In this document: positions 15,116 to 24,828 of the stretch, in pieces
Layout: every line of letters begins with the position of its first letter
How positions within the stretch are numbered: position 1 is the first letter of the stretch
Assembly (NCBI GenBank): GCA_030447505.1
Contig: JAUJOT010000001.1
Span: forward strand, 657,992 to 721,991
DNA length: 64,000 nucleotides
Source: Solirubrobacteraceae bacterium
GTDB taxonomy: Bacteria > Actinomycetota > Thermoleophilia > Solirubrobacterales > Solirubrobacteraceae
Direction of reading: 5' to 3'
Made by a program: the position numbers and the translations under genes
The notes under the pieces: generated by a model
Told to the model about the DNA's origin: nothing
Seen by the model: only the letters and a program-made list of their open reading frames with translations
Database searches by the model: none

Positions 15116-16537
15116 GTGACCACCTTCGCCGACCTCGGCCTTTCCCCCAGTACCCTCGAGGCGCTCGAGGACGTCGGATACGAGAAGCCGAGCCCGATCC
15201 AGGAGCAGGCGATCCCGCCGATGCTCGAAGGACGAGACGTCATCGGCCAGGCGCAGACGGGCTCGGGCAAGACGGCCGCCTTCGGCCTGCCGATCATCGA
15301 GTATGTCGACCCCACCGAGCCCGAGGTGCAGGCGCTGATCCTGACCCCGACGCGCGAGCTGTGCATCCAGGTCACGCAGGCGATCCGCGCCTACGCGCAG
15401 CGCAAGGGCGCCGACGTCGTCGCCGTCTTCGGCGGCGCGCCGATCCGCACGCAGCAGGCCCAGCTGAAGGCCGGCGGCCACATCGTCGTCGGCACCGTCG
15501 GGCGGGTGCTCGACCTCATCAGCCGCCACTCGCTGGTGCTGGACGCCTGCCGCTTCGTCGTGCTCGACGAGGCCGACGAGATGCTCGACCTCGGCTTCCT
15601 CGAGGACGTCGAGAAGATCCTGCGCCTGACGCCCAACAGCCGTCAGACGGCGCTCTTCAGCGCGACGATGCCGCCGCCGATCCGCAAGCTCGCCGACAAC
15701 TACCTCTACGACCCCGAGCACGTCAAGGTCCAGTCGGCGACGCTCACCGTCGACTCGGTGGAGCAGTTCCAGGTCAGCGTGAAGACGGCCGACAAGGCCG
15801 ACAAGCTCGTCGAGCTGCTCGAGGCCGAGCGGCCCGACCAGGCGATCGTCTTCGCGCGCACGAAGATCCGCACCGACCAGCTCTACAAGAAGATGCGCGA
15901 CCGCGGATTCAACGTCAAGGCGCTGCACGGCGACATGTCGCAGGGCGCGCGCGACGGCGTGATGCTCGGCTTCAAGGGCGGCCGCGTGCCGATCCTCGTC
16001 GCCACCGACGTCGCCGCTCGCGGCCTCGACATCTCGACCGTGACGCACGTCGTGAACTTCGACGTGCCGCGCTCGCCCGACGTCTACGTGCACCGGATCG
16101 GTCGCACGGGCCGCGTCGGGCGCTCGGGCCGCGCGATCACGTTCGTCGAGCCGCGCCAGGAGAAGGAGCTCGACGCGATCGAGCGCCACATCGGCATCGA
16201 GCTCACGCCGTGGGAGGCCGGCGCGCACGTGCAGCCGGCGAAGGTCGTCGAGCGACCGCGGCGCCACAGCAAGCCGCACGTCTCGCGCAACGGCGACGAG
16301 GAGTACGCGAAGCTGATCGTCGCCGGCGGGCGCTCCGCCGGGATCGAGGTCGCCGACCTCGTCAGCGCCGTGACGCATGCGGCCGACATCGACGGCGAGG
16401 CGGTGCGCGACGTCAAGGTCCTCGAGCACTTCGCGTTCCTGTCGGTGCCCGCGACCGACGCCCAGCGCATCGCCGAGGCCGTCGACGGCGAGCGGGTGCG
16501 CGGGCGACGGATCAGAGTCGAGCCCGCCAAGGTCTGA
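15116..16537 (+). CDS. DEAD-box RNA helicase with DbpA-type C-terminal RNA-binding domain
   Basis: GQAQTGSGKTAAF, VLDEADEMLDLGF, FSATMP, HRIGRTGRVGRSG; C-term RVRGRRIRVEPAKV. Confidence 0.95.
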   Translation: MTTFADLGLSPSTLEALEDVGYEKPSPIQEQAIPPMLEGRDVIGQAQTGSGKTAAFGLPIIEYVDPTEPEVQALILTPTRELCIQVTQAIRAYAQRKGADVVAVFGGAPIRTQQAQLKAGGHIVVGTVGRVLDLISRHSLVLDACRFVVLDEADEMLDLGFLEDVEKILRLTPNSRQTALFSATMPPPIRKLADNYLYDPEHVKVQSATLTVDSVEQFQVSVKTADKADKLVELLEAERPDQAIVFARTKIRTDQLYKKMRDRGFNVKALHGDMSQGARDGVMLGFKGGRVPILVATDVAARGLDISTVTHVVNFDVPRSPDVYVHRIGRTGRVGRSGRAITFVEPRQEKELDAIERHIGIELTPWEAGAHVQPAKVVERPRRHSKPHVSRNGDEEYAKLIVAGGRSAGIEVADLVSAVTHAADIDGEAVRDVKVLEHFAFLSVPATDAQRIAEAVDGERVRGRRIRVEPAKV

Positions 16538-16564
16538 CGGTTTCGCGGTTCGCTATCGGAACCG

Positions 16565-16609
16565 ATGATCTCCCCGCGACGCGACACCTCCAGCGATCGG
16601 CTGCGATGA
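16565..16609 (+). other. 14-codon upstream ORF (MISPRRDTSSDRLR) overlapping the next start as ATGA
   Basis: ATG 16565 to TGA 16607-16609; TGA overlaps ATG 16606. Confidence 0.35.
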
Positions 16610-17019
16610 CCTCCCCGCGACGTCACCGTCAGGAACGCAACGTCCTGGGCGGGCAGCTCGAGTCGTGCGGCAGCGACCCGATGACGGGCTTCTACCGCGA
16701 CGGCTGCTGCAGCACCGGGCCGGAGGATCTCGGCAGCCACACGATCTGCGCGGTCGTGACCGAGGAGTTCCTCGAGCACCAGCGCAGCATCGGCAACGAC
16801 CTCAGCACGCCGATGCCGATGTACCGCTTCCCCGGACTCGTCGCAGGCGACCGCTGGTGCGTGACCGCGGCGAACTGGCTGCGCGCCCACGAGGACGGCG
16901 CAGCCGCCTTCGTCGTGCTCGCCTCGACGCACGAGCGGGCGCTGGACATCGTGCCGCTGGAGGCGCTGCGCGCGCATGGCGTCGACGTCCCGACGGATCC
17001 CGGCATGCTGGCCGACTGA
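16606..17019 (+). CDS. DUF2237 family protein
   Basis: NVLGGQLESCGSDPMTGFYRDGCCSTGPEDLGSHTICAVVTEEFLEHQRSIGNDLSTPMPMYRFPGLVAGDRWCV. Confidence 0.92.
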   Translation: MTSPRRHRQERNVLGGQLESCGSDPMTGFYRDGCCSTGPEDLGSHTICAVVTEEFLEHQRSIGNDLSTPMPMYRFPGLVAGDRWCVTAANWLRAHEDGAAAFVVLASTHERALDIVPLEALRAHGVDVPTDPGMLAD

Positions 17020-17063
17020 CCGCCCGCAACTCCTCCTGAGCCGGCGCGTTACCCTTCCCTGAC

Positions 17064-18149
17064 GTGGCATTGCTCCTCAAAGACCGCGATGCGAGCGCCG
17101 AGGCAGTCGATCGACGCCCCGGCGGCGCCGTCTCGACCGCGGCTCCGGACTACCCCTGCGAGGTCTGCGGGGCGGCGATGGAGCGCGGGCAGGACTGGTG
17201 CCTGGAGTGCGGGACGGCCGCTCCCGGCCGGCTCGGCGCGCGTCCCGGCTGGCGTGCGGCGTTCACCGTCGTCGGGCTGACGACGCTGCTGCTGCTGTGC
17301 GCGGTCGTCGCGGCCTACGCCGCGCTGACCGGCGACGCCGAGCGCAGCGCGTCGACCGCGCCCCCCGTCGCCTCCGGCGACCCGATCATCGCGCAGACCC
17401 CGGGCGCCGCCCCCGGAGCGGCGCCGGCAGCGATCCCCGTCCAGCCGGGCGCGACCGGTCCGAACACGACGCCGCCGCCGGCGCCGGCCAACGCGGTCCC
17501 GATCATCCCGGCGCAGCCGCCCGCGCCCGCGACGAACACGCCCCTCGCGCCACCGCCACCGCCACCGCCCGCCGCGGGGACGAAGAGCTCCGGCGCGGCC
17601 GACGGCAACAGCACCGGCTCGACCGGCTCGACCGGCGATTCGGGCGCCGGCACCGGGTCGACAGGGGCGACGCGGACCAGCAGCGGGCTCATCGCGCTCG
17701 CGAAGGACGCCGCCAAGACGTACAACCAGCCGGCGCGGGCCGGCGCCGAGTTCGGCCCCGCCGCCTCCGCCGTCGACGGCAAGCCCGACACCGTCTGGGA
17801 CGTCGTCGTGCCCGCCGACGGCCAGCCGATCGCGGCCGGCCTGGTGCTCGACCTCGGCAAGCCCTACGCGCTGCGCTCGCTGCGGCTCGTCACCCCGACG
17901 CCCGGCTTCACGGTCGAGATCTACGGCGCCAGGAGTGCGAAGGAGCTTCCGGCGGACGTCATCGACAAGCGCTGGATCCACCTCACCGACAAGAAGGGCG
18001 TCAAGGACGGCGACCCGATCTCGCTCAAGGGCAAGGGCGACGGCGCGAAGGTCCAGCTTCTGCTGCTCTACATGACGGACCCGGCCGAGCCCAGCGACCC
18101 GCGGATCGCGATCGGCGACATCGCGCTGCGCGGCGCGCCCAGCCTCTAA
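17064..18149 (+). CDS. Zinc-ribbon / single-TM / discoidin-like domain protein
   Basis: CEVCGAAMERGQDWCLECG, one TM segment, Pro/Gly-rich linker, C-terminal beta-rich domain resembling F5/8 type C. Confidence 0.65.
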   Translation: MALLLKDRDASAEAVDRRPGGAVSTAAPDYPCEVCGAAMERGQDWCLECGTAAPGRLGARPGWRAAFTVVGLTTLLLLCAVVAAYAALTGDAERSASTAPPVASGDPIIAQTPGAAPGAAPAAIPVQPGATGPNTTPPPAPANAVPIIPAQPPAPATNTPLAPPPPPPPAAGTKSSGAADGNSTGSTGSTGDSGAGTGSTGATRTSSGLIALAKDAAKTYNQPARAGAEFGPAASAVDGKPDTVWDVVVPADGQPIAAGLVLDLGKPYALRSLRLVTPTPGFTVEIYGARSAKELPADVIDKRWIHLTDKKGVKDGDPISLKGKGDGAKVQLLLLYMTDPAEPSDPRIAIGDIALRGAPSL

Positions 18150-18158
18150 GCTCCCGGC

Positions 18159-18617
18159 ATGTCTGCAGCCGCAATGCGCACCACCGAGGGCGTCATCGTC
18201 TTCGAGCTCTTCGACGACGATGCGCCCGAGACCGTGGCCAACTTCAAGAAGCTGGCCAGCGAGGGCTTCTACGACGGCCTGCCGTTCCATCGCGTGATCA
18301 AGGACTTCATGATCCAGGGCGGGTGCCCGCAGGGCACCGGCACCGGTGGCCCCGGCTATCAGTTCGACGACGAGTTCAACGACCACAAGATCGTCCGCGG
18401 CGCGCTCGCGATGGCGAACGCCGGGCCCAACACGAACGGCTCGCAGTTCTTCATCGTCACGACCGACGCCGCACCCTGGCTCGACGGCAAGCACACCGTC
18501 TTCGGCGAGGTCACCGGCGGGATGGAGGTCGTCGACAAGATCGAGAACGTGCCGACGAAGGGCGCCGACCGACCGATCGAGCCGATCATGATCGCCTCGA
18601 TCGAGCTCGGCGACTAG
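18159..18617 (+). CDS. Cyclophilin-type peptidyl-prolyl cis-trans isomerase
   Basis: [41 protein letters not shown]. Confidence 0.96.
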   Translation: MSAAAMRTTEGVIVFELFDDDAPETVANFKKLASEGFYDGLPFHRVIKDFMIQGGCPQGTGTGGPGYQFDDEFNDHKIVRGALAMANAGPNTNGSQFFIVTTDAAPWLDGKHTVFGEVTGGMEVVDKIENVPTKGADRPIEPIMIASIELGD

Positions 18618-18633
18618 CGCGCGCCGGCGAGGC

Positions 18634-19458
18634 TTGGACCTCCTCCAAGCCATCGTCCTGGGAATCGTCCAAGGGCTCACGGAGTTTCTGCCGATCTCCA
18701 GCAGCGGGCACCTGCGGATCGTCCCCGCCTTCGCCGGCTGGGACGACCCGGGCGCCGCGTTCACCGCCGTCATCCAGCTCGGGACGATGGCGGCCGTCGT
18801 CCTGTACTTTCGCGACGACCTGATCCGCATCGCACGCGCATGGCTCGGATCGCTGCGCGACCCGTCGCTGCGCTCGGATCTCGACGCGCGCCTGGGCTGG
18901 TACCTCATCCTCGGGACGCTCCCGATCGTCGTCTTCGGCGTCCTGTTCGCAGACCAGATCGAGAACGGCGCCCGCGACCTGTACCTGATCGGCACGACGC
19001 TGATCCTGCTCGGCATCGTGCTGCTCGCCGCCGAGAAGGTCTCGCGGCGAGAGCGCGAGCTGTCGGCGATCACGCGCCGTGACGCGATCGTCGTCGGCTT
19101 CGCGCAGGCGCTTGCGCTGATTCCCGGCGTGTCGCGCTCGGGCGCGACGATCAGCGCCGGCCTGTTTCTCGGGATGGACCGCGTCTCGGCCGCGCGCTTC
19201 TCGTTTCTGCTCTCGATCCCCGCTGTCGTGCTGAGCGGCGTCTACGAGCTCAAGGACGTCCTGGGCGGCAGCGCCGAGGGCGCCGCCGGCCTCGGCCCGA
19301 CCGCCGTCGCGACCGTCTTCGCCTTCGTCTCGGGCTACGTCTCGATCGCGTTTCTGCTGAGGTTCCTGACAACCCATACGACGGCCGTCTTCGTCGCCTA
19401 CCGGGTCGCGCTGGGCGCCGTCGTGCTCGTGCTCGCCGCCACCGGCACGATCGCCTGA
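18634..19458 (+). CDS. uppP: Undecaprenyl-diphosphatase
   Basis: AIVLGIVQGLTEFLPISSSGHL and ALIPGVSRSGATISAGLFLGMDR; TTG start. Confidence 0.95.
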   Translation: MDLLQAIVLGIVQGLTEFLPISSSGHLRIVPAFAGWDDPGAAFTAVIQLGTMAAVVLYFRDDLIRIARAWLGSLRDPSLRSDLDARLGWYLILGTLPIVVFGVLFADQIENGARDLYLIGTTLILLGIVLLAAEKVSRRERELSAITRRDAIVVGFAQALALIPGVSRSGATISAGLFLGMDRVSAARFSFLLSIPAVVLSGVYELKDVLGGSAEGAAGLGPTAVATVFAFVSGYVSIAFLLRFLTTHTTAVFVAYRVALGAVVLVLAATGTIA

Positions 19459-19534
19459 GGGCGTCCTGCCGTGGCGAGAAGGCTCACTCCGGGTAGGTTC
19501 GACAGCACGTCGAGAACGAGGAAGGACAACTGAC

Positions 19535-21079
19535 ATGGCCAGCGTCGACAGCACGGCCGCCCAGCGCACGAACGGCCACTGCGGCGGCGCCGAGATCCCC
19601 GTCGAGAACCCCGCCACCGGCGAGGTCGTCGCGCACGTCGCGGACCTGCCCGCCGACCGCGTCGCGGAGCTCGCCCGTCTCGGCCGCGCCGCCCAGCCGG
19701 GCTGGCAGGCGATGGGATTCGAGGGCCGCGGGCGCGTCATCCGGCGGATGCAGAAGTGGATCATGGACGACTGGGAGCGGATCGTCGCGACGATCGTCTC
19801 GGAGACGGGCAAGACCTACGAGGACGCCTTTCTCGTCGAGATCAACTACGCGGGCGGCGCGATCGACTACTGGATCAAACACGCTCCGAAGTTCCTCGCC
19901 GACGAGCCGGTGCACGTCAAGACGCTCGCCGGCATCGGCAAGAAGATGATCGTCCGCTACGAGCCGCTGGGCCTGATCGGCGTCATCGGGCCCTGGAACT
20001 ATCCGCTGATCAACTCCTTTGGCGACTGCATCCCGGCGCTGCTCGCCGGCAACAGCGTGATCCTCAAGCCGTCCGAGATCACGCCGCTGACGTCGCTGCT
20101 GCTCGCGCAGGGTCTCGCCGAGAGCGGGCTGCCCGAGGCCGTGCTGCAGGTCGCGACCGGCCGCGGGGAGACCGGCGCCGCGGTCGTCGACGAGGTCGAC
20201 ATGATCATGTTCACCGGGTCGACGGCGACCGGCAGGAAGGTGATGGCGCGCGCCGCCGAGACGCTCACGCCGGTCGCGCTGGAGCTCGGCGGCAAGGACC
20301 CGATGATCGTCCTCTCCGACGCCGACCTCGAGCGCGCCGCCAACCTCGCCGTCTACTACTCGATGCTCAACGGCGGCCAGACGTGCATCTCGATCGAGCG
20401 CGTCTATGTCGAGGAGCCCGTCTACGACGAGTTCGTGCGCAGGGTCGTCGACAAGGTCGGCGTGCTGCGCCAGGGCGAGTCGGCCGCTCCGGCGACGGTC
20501 GAGGTCGGCGCGATGACGTTGCCCAGGCAGCTCGACGTCGTCGAGGAGCACGTGCGCGACGCGGTCGCCAAGGGCGCGCGGGCACTGACGGGCGGCAGGC
20601 GCCGCCCGGGCAAGGGCACGTTCTACGAGCCGACCGTGCTCGTCGACGTCGATCACACGATGAAGGCGATGACCGAGGAGACCTTCGGCCCGACGCTTGC
20701 GATCATGAGGGTCGGCGACGCCGAGGAGGCGCTGACGCTCGCCAACGACTCGCCGTACGGGCTCGGCGGCGCGGTCTTCACGGCCGACCGCGCGCGTGGC
20801 GAGCAGCTTGCGCGGCGGATGCAGGCGGGCGCCGTCTGCGTCAACGACGCGCTGCTGAACTACGTCGCGGTCGAGCTGCCGATGGGCGGCTGGAAGGCGT
20901 CCGGCCTGGGCACGCGTCACGGCGCGAGCGGGATCAGGAAGTTCACCAAGCAGCAGTCGCTGTTCGTCAGCCGGGTGCACCTCAAGAACGACGTCTTCAT
21001 GTTCCCGTACAGGCCGACGGTCTCCAAGGCGCTGTTCCGCGGCCTGCGGCTGCTCTACGGCCGCGCCCGGCGCCGCTGA
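19535..21079 (+). CDS. Aldehyde dehydrogenase family (succinate-semialdehyde dehydrogenase-like)
   Basis: GVIGPWNYPLINS, FTGSTATGRKV, ELGGKDPMIV, NGGQTCISIERVYV. Confidence 0.92.
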   Translation: MASVDSTAAQRTNGHCGGAEIPVENPATGEVVAHVADLPADRVAELARLGRAAQPGWQAMGFEGRGRVIRRMQKWIMDDWERIVATIVSETGKTYEDAFLVEINYAGGAIDYWIKHAPKFLADEPVHVKTLAGIGKKMIVRYEPLGLIGVIGPWNYPLINSFGDCIPALLAGNSVILKPSEITPLTSLLLAQGLAESGLPEAVLQVATGRGETGAAVVDEVDMIMFTGSTATGRKVMARAAETLTPVALELGGKDPMIVLSDADLERAANLAVYYSMLNGGQTCISIERVYVEEPVYDEFVRRVVDKVGVLRQGESAAPATVEVGAMTLPRQLDVVEEHVRDAVAKGARALTGGRRRPGKGTFYEPTVLVDVDHTMKAMTEETFGPTLAIMRVGDAEEALTLANDSPYGLGGAVFTADRARGEQLARRMQAGAVCVNDALLNYVAVELPMGGWKASGLGTRHGASGIRKFTKQQSLFVSRVHLKNDVFMFPYRPTVSKALFRGLRLLYGRARRR

Positions 21080-21128
21080 GGCTGCGCGCAGCCGGCGCAA
21101 CAGCCCGTAGATGAGGGAGTAGGCCCTG

Positions 21129-21980
21129 ATGGCCGCGATCGCCCTCGGGCTGGCCTCCTCGGTGGTGTGGGGGCTGGCGGACTATCTCGGCGGGCTGAAG
21201 AGCCGCACGTTCTGCGTGCCCGTGGTGCTCGCGATGATGTACCTGTCGTCGCTGGCGGTGATGCTCGCGTTCGTCGCGCTGCGCGGCGAGGGCCCCCCGG
21301 CGTCCGAGCACGTGCTGGCGTCGCTGGCCGCCGGGCTCGTCGGGATCGCCGGGCTGGCGGCGTTCTACCGCGCGCTTGCGATCGGCACGATGAGCGTCGT
21401 CGCGCCGATCGCCGCGACCGGCGTCGCGCTGCCGGTGATCGTCGGGCTGATCGGCGGCGACGACCCCGGCCCGGTCAGATCGGCCGGCCTGGCGCTCGCG
21501 GTCGTCGGCGTCGTGCTCGCCTCGCGCGAGGACGACGAGGGCGCGGCGCACGTGCGACAGCAGCGCTTGAGCATCGCGCTCGCGATCGTCGCCGGGCTCG
21601 GCTTCGGGTCGTACTTCGTGCTCGCCGAGATCGGCTCCCGCGGCGACGTCGCGTGGGCGCTCCTGCTGTCGCGCACGTCGGGGTTCCCGCTGATCGCGAC
21701 GATCGCGCTGGTCGTCGTGCGGCGCGGCGCGGCGCGGCCGCGCCGGCGCGCGCTGGCGGCGCTGGCGGGGATCGGGCTGCTCGACCTCGCCGCGAACTTC
21801 TTCTACAACTACGCCTCGACGATCGGCGAGCTGTCGAGCGTCGCCGTCGCGAGCTCCCTGTACCCGGTGACGACCGTGATGCTCGCCGCACTGCTGCTCG
21901 GCGAGCGCGTCCAGGGCATGCAGCGGATCGGCGTGATCGTCGCGCTGGCGGGCGTGGTGCTGATCGCGGCCGGCGCCTAG
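21129..21980 (+). CDS. EamA/DMT family transporter
   Basis: Ten hydrophobic segments with internal repeat; SSLYPVTTVMLAALLLGERVQGMQRIGVIVALAGVVLI. Confidence 0.88.
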   Translation: MAAIALGLASSVVWGLADYLGGLKSRTFCVPVVLAMMYLSSLAVMLAFVALRGEGPPASEHVLASLAAGLVGIAGLAAFYRALAIGTMSVVAPIAATGVALPVIVGLIGGDDPGPVRSAGLALAVVGVVLASREDDEGAAHVRQQRLSIALAIVAGLGFGSYFVLAEIGSRGDVAWALLLSRTSGFPLIATIALVVVRRGAARPRRRALAALAGIGLLDLAANFFYNYASTIGELSSVAVASSLYPVTTVMLAALLLGERVQGMQRIGVIVALAGVVLIAAGA

Positions 21981-22032
21981 CGCGCAGTCGGTCGCCTGAG
22001 CGGCCCATAGCTCACGGTCGGCGCCGGCGTCT

Positions 22033-22968
22033 GTGCGGCGGGTGAGCCGGCTGCCACCTGTCAGCCTTCTCGGCGTGCCGTCACTCGCCGCCGCCGCGTT
22101 TCAGTTCGAGCCGCTGCAGCTTGCGCCCGCGCTCGCGTTCGGGCTGATGTACCGCGTCCGCGCACGGCGGCTCGCCGAGCTCGGGCGCCCGCTGCCCGCC
22201 TGGCGCCAGGCCTGTTTTTTCGGCGGGCTCGCGCTGATCGCGGTCACGCTCGTCTCGCCGCTCGCCGGCCTGGCCGACGAGGTCTTCTGGGCGCACATGG
22301 CCGAGCACCTGCTGCTCGCCGACCTCGGCGCGCTGCTGCTCGTGCTCGGCTTCACCGGACCGCTGCTGGCGCCGCTGCTGCGCACGACGGCGCTCGGCTG
22401 GCTGCGCCATCTCGCTCATCCGGTCCCGGCGTTCGGGCTGTGGGCGGCGAACCTCTTCTTCTGGCACCTCGTCGGCCCGCACGAGGCCGCGGTCGACGAC
22501 GACGTCGTCCACGCGCTGCAGCACATGCTGTTCGTCGGCTTCGGGATCAACGTCTGGATGGCGCTGCTCGGGCCGCTGCCCAAGCCGGCGTGGTTCGGCA
22601 ACTTCGCGAAGCTGCTCTACATCGTCGTCGTGCGGCTGACGTCGACCGTCCTGGCCAACGTCTTCGTCTGGAGCGACGACGCGTTCTTCGGCGTCTACGC
22701 CGACGGCGAGCGCGCGAACGCGATCACGCCGCACACCGACCAGGTCATCGCCGGCTCGATCATGATGGTCGAGGGCTCGATCCTCACGATCTGCCTGTTC
22801 GGCTGGCTGTTTCTGCGCAGCGCGCGCGAGGGACAGGAGCGCCAGGAGCTGCTCGACCTCGCCGCGGCCGGCGGCGTCGCGCTCGACGAGCGGCGCGCCG
22901 CGCGCGCGGTCTCGGCCGGACGCGCAGGCGAGCTCAGACGACGCATCGAGGATGACGCCACCCGCTAA
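22033..22968 (+). CDS. CtaG-like cytochrome c oxidase assembly membrane protein
   Basis: HMAEHLLLADLGALLLVLG, ALQHMLFVGFGINVWMALLGP, multi-TM. Confidence 0.8.
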   Translation: MRRVSRLPPVSLLGVPSLAAAAFQFEPLQLAPALAFGLMYRVRARRLAELGRPLPAWRQACFFGGLALIAVTLVSPLAGLADEVFWAHMAEHLLLADLGALLLVLGFTGPLLAPLLRTTALGWLRHLAHPVPAFGLWAANLFFWHLVGPHEAAVDDDVVHALQHMLFVGFGINVWMALLGPLPKPAWFGNFAKLLYIVVVRLTSTVLANVFVWSDDAFFGVYADGERANAITPHTDQVIAGSIMMVEGSILTICLFGWLFLRSAREGQERQELLDLAAAGGVALDERRAARAVSAGRAGELRRRIEDDATR

Positions 22969-22977
22969 CGTGCACGC

Positions 22978-23268
22978 ATGTCCCTCATGAACAAGCTCAC
23001 GAAGCTCGCCAAGTCCGAAAAGGGCAAGGAGCTCATCGACAAGGCCCAGACGATGGCCAACGATCCGAAGAACCGCGAGAAGCTCGACGGCGCGCGCCAG
23101 AAGATCGAAGGGCAGATCGGCGCCGCGAAGACCAAGCTCGCCGAGAAGCGCGCCGAGAAGGAGGGCGAGCAGCCAGCCGCCGGCGCCCCTGCCGCCGAGA
23201 CGCCAGCCACGACGCCCGCGACGCCGCCGCCGCCCCACGACGGCGACGAGGGCCCGAAGGCCGCCTAG
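22978..23268 (+). CDS. Small Lys-rich protein resembling MT0933/Rv0909-like antitoxin family
   Basis: MSLMNKLTKLAKSEKGKELIDKAQTMANDPKNREKLDGARQKI. Confidence 0.55.
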   Translation: MSLMNKLTKLAKSEKGKELIDKAQTMANDPKNREKLDGARQKIEGQIGAAKTKLAEKRAEKEGEQPAAGAPAAETPATTPATPPPPHDGDEGPKAA

Positions 23269-23460
23269 GCGCTTTCGGACATCATCTGCTCGGCTCGCTC
23301 GGCGAGGGCCATGACGCCCTCGCCGATCCGGCGACGCTCGGCGGCGTGTCGAGCGCGGTCGTCACGCTGGTCGTGGACGGCCTCGCGCCGCCGGCGCGCT
23401 ACGCGAGACGTTAACCAGCACTGCCGCAACCTTGCCTCGCCAGCGTGGTTTCGGTCCGCA

Positions 23461-24828
23461 ATGCACCGACTTCTTCCGCTGACCGTCCTGCTCGCGCTGC
23501 TCGCGCTCGCGTCGCCCGCGAGCGCCTCGCGCACGCAGTCGATGACCTTCGAGGGCCCGAAGGACTTCCTCAACCCCGGCACCCGTGCGCGCGCGCTCGA
23601 GGAGGTCGATTCGCTCGGCGTGCGCTCGCTGCGGGTGATCCTCTCGTGGTCGGCGGTCGCGCCGGGATCCGACCAGGCCCAGCGCCCGGCGTTCGAGCCG
23701 ACCGATCCCGACGCCTACGACTGGGGTCAGTACGAGCCGCTGCTGGCGGCCGCCAAGGCGCGCGGCTGGGAGGTGCTCGTGACGATCTCGGGCCCCGTGC
23801 CGAAGTGGGCGACGGCCGCCAGGCGCGACAACCTCACGCGCCCGAGCGCGACCGCATTCGCCGCCTTCGTGACCGCCGTCGGCCGCAGGTTCGGTGACCA
23901 GATCGACACCTGGTCGATCTGGAACGAGCCCAACCAGCCGCAGTTCCTGCGCCCGCAGTACGCACGCGGCGGGCGAGCGGTGTCGCCGAGGATCTACCGC
24001 GGCCTGTACCAGGCCGCGGTGCGCGGGCTGGCAAACGCCGGGCAGGGCGATGACAGGGTGCTGATCGGCGAGACGTCGCCGCGCGGCACCCGCAGGGTCG
24101 TCGCGCCGCTGCGCTTCCTGCGCGGCATGCTGTGCCTCAACGCGAAGTACAAGAAGCGCGCGAAGTGCGGCGCGCTGGACGCGGACGGCTATGCGCACCA
24201 TGCCTACACGACGCGCCAGGGGCCATATTTCAAGCCCGCGCAGAAGGACGACGTGACGATCGGCGTCCTCTCGCGGCTGACGAAGGCGCTCGATCGCGCG
24301 CGCGCCGCCGGTGCCCTGCGCAAGCGGCTGCCGATCTACCTGACGGAGTTCGGCATCCAGTCCACGCCGGACAAGCAGAGCGGCGTCTCGCTGGCTAAGC
24401 AGGTCGAGTACCGCGCGGCGTCCGAGCGGATCGCGTGGAGCAACCGGCGCGTGGTCGCGTTCTCGCAGTACCTCCTGCGCGACAGCGATCCGACCGGAAA
24501 GGGCCAGTACGGCGGCTTCGAGTCGGGGCTGCGCTTCGCAGACGGCAGGCCGAAGCCGTCGCTGCCGGCGTTCCGGCTGCCACTCGCGGTCAAGCAGACG
24601 GGCTCGAGGGTCTCGATCTGGGGGCTCGTGCGGCCGGCGACCGGCTCGACCAGGGCGACGATCACCTACGCCGACCGCGGCTCGTCGCGCTTCAAGACGC
24701 TGCGCACCGTCAGGACGGACGCGCGCGGCTACTTCACGGTCAGGTCGAGGTGGCGCAAGGGCCGGCGCTGGAACATCACCTGGGAAGGGTTCTCGGGGAC
24801 GCCCGTCGGGTCGTACACCGGGCGTTAG
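23461..24828 (+). CDS. Secreted glycoside-hydrolase-like protein (cellulase/GH5-like fold)
   Basis: Signal peptide LLALLALASPASA; IDTWSIWNEPNQPQFLRPQ; YLTEFGIQ. Confidence 0.85.
   Translation: MHRLLPLTVLLALLALASPASASRTQSMTFEGPKDFLNPGTRARALEEVDSLGVRSLRVILSWSAVAPGSDQAQRPAFEPTDPDAYDWGQYEPLLAAAKARGWEVLVTISGPVPKWATAARRDNLTRPSATAFAAFVTAVGRRFGDQIDTWSIWNEPNQPQFLRPQYARGGRAVSPRIYRGLYQAAVRGLANAGQGDDRVLIGETSPRGTRRVVAPLRFLRGMLCLNAKYKKRAKCGALDADGYAHHAYTTRQGPYFKPAQKDDVTIGVLSRLTKALDRARAAGALRKRLPIYLTEFGIQSTPDKQSGVSLAKQVEYRAASERIAWSNRRVVAFSQYLLRDSDPTGKGQYGGFESGLRFADGRPKPSLPAFRLPLAVKQTGSRVSIWGLVRPATGSTRATITYADRGSSRFKTLRTVRTDARGYFTVRSRWRKGRRWNITWEGFSGTPVGSYTGR

Noticed and set aside
21080-21093. Perfect palindrome GGCTGCGCGCAGCC after the aldehyde dehydrogenase gene
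   Set aside because: Short GC-only palindromes are expected often at this composition; no T-tract and no regulator nearby.
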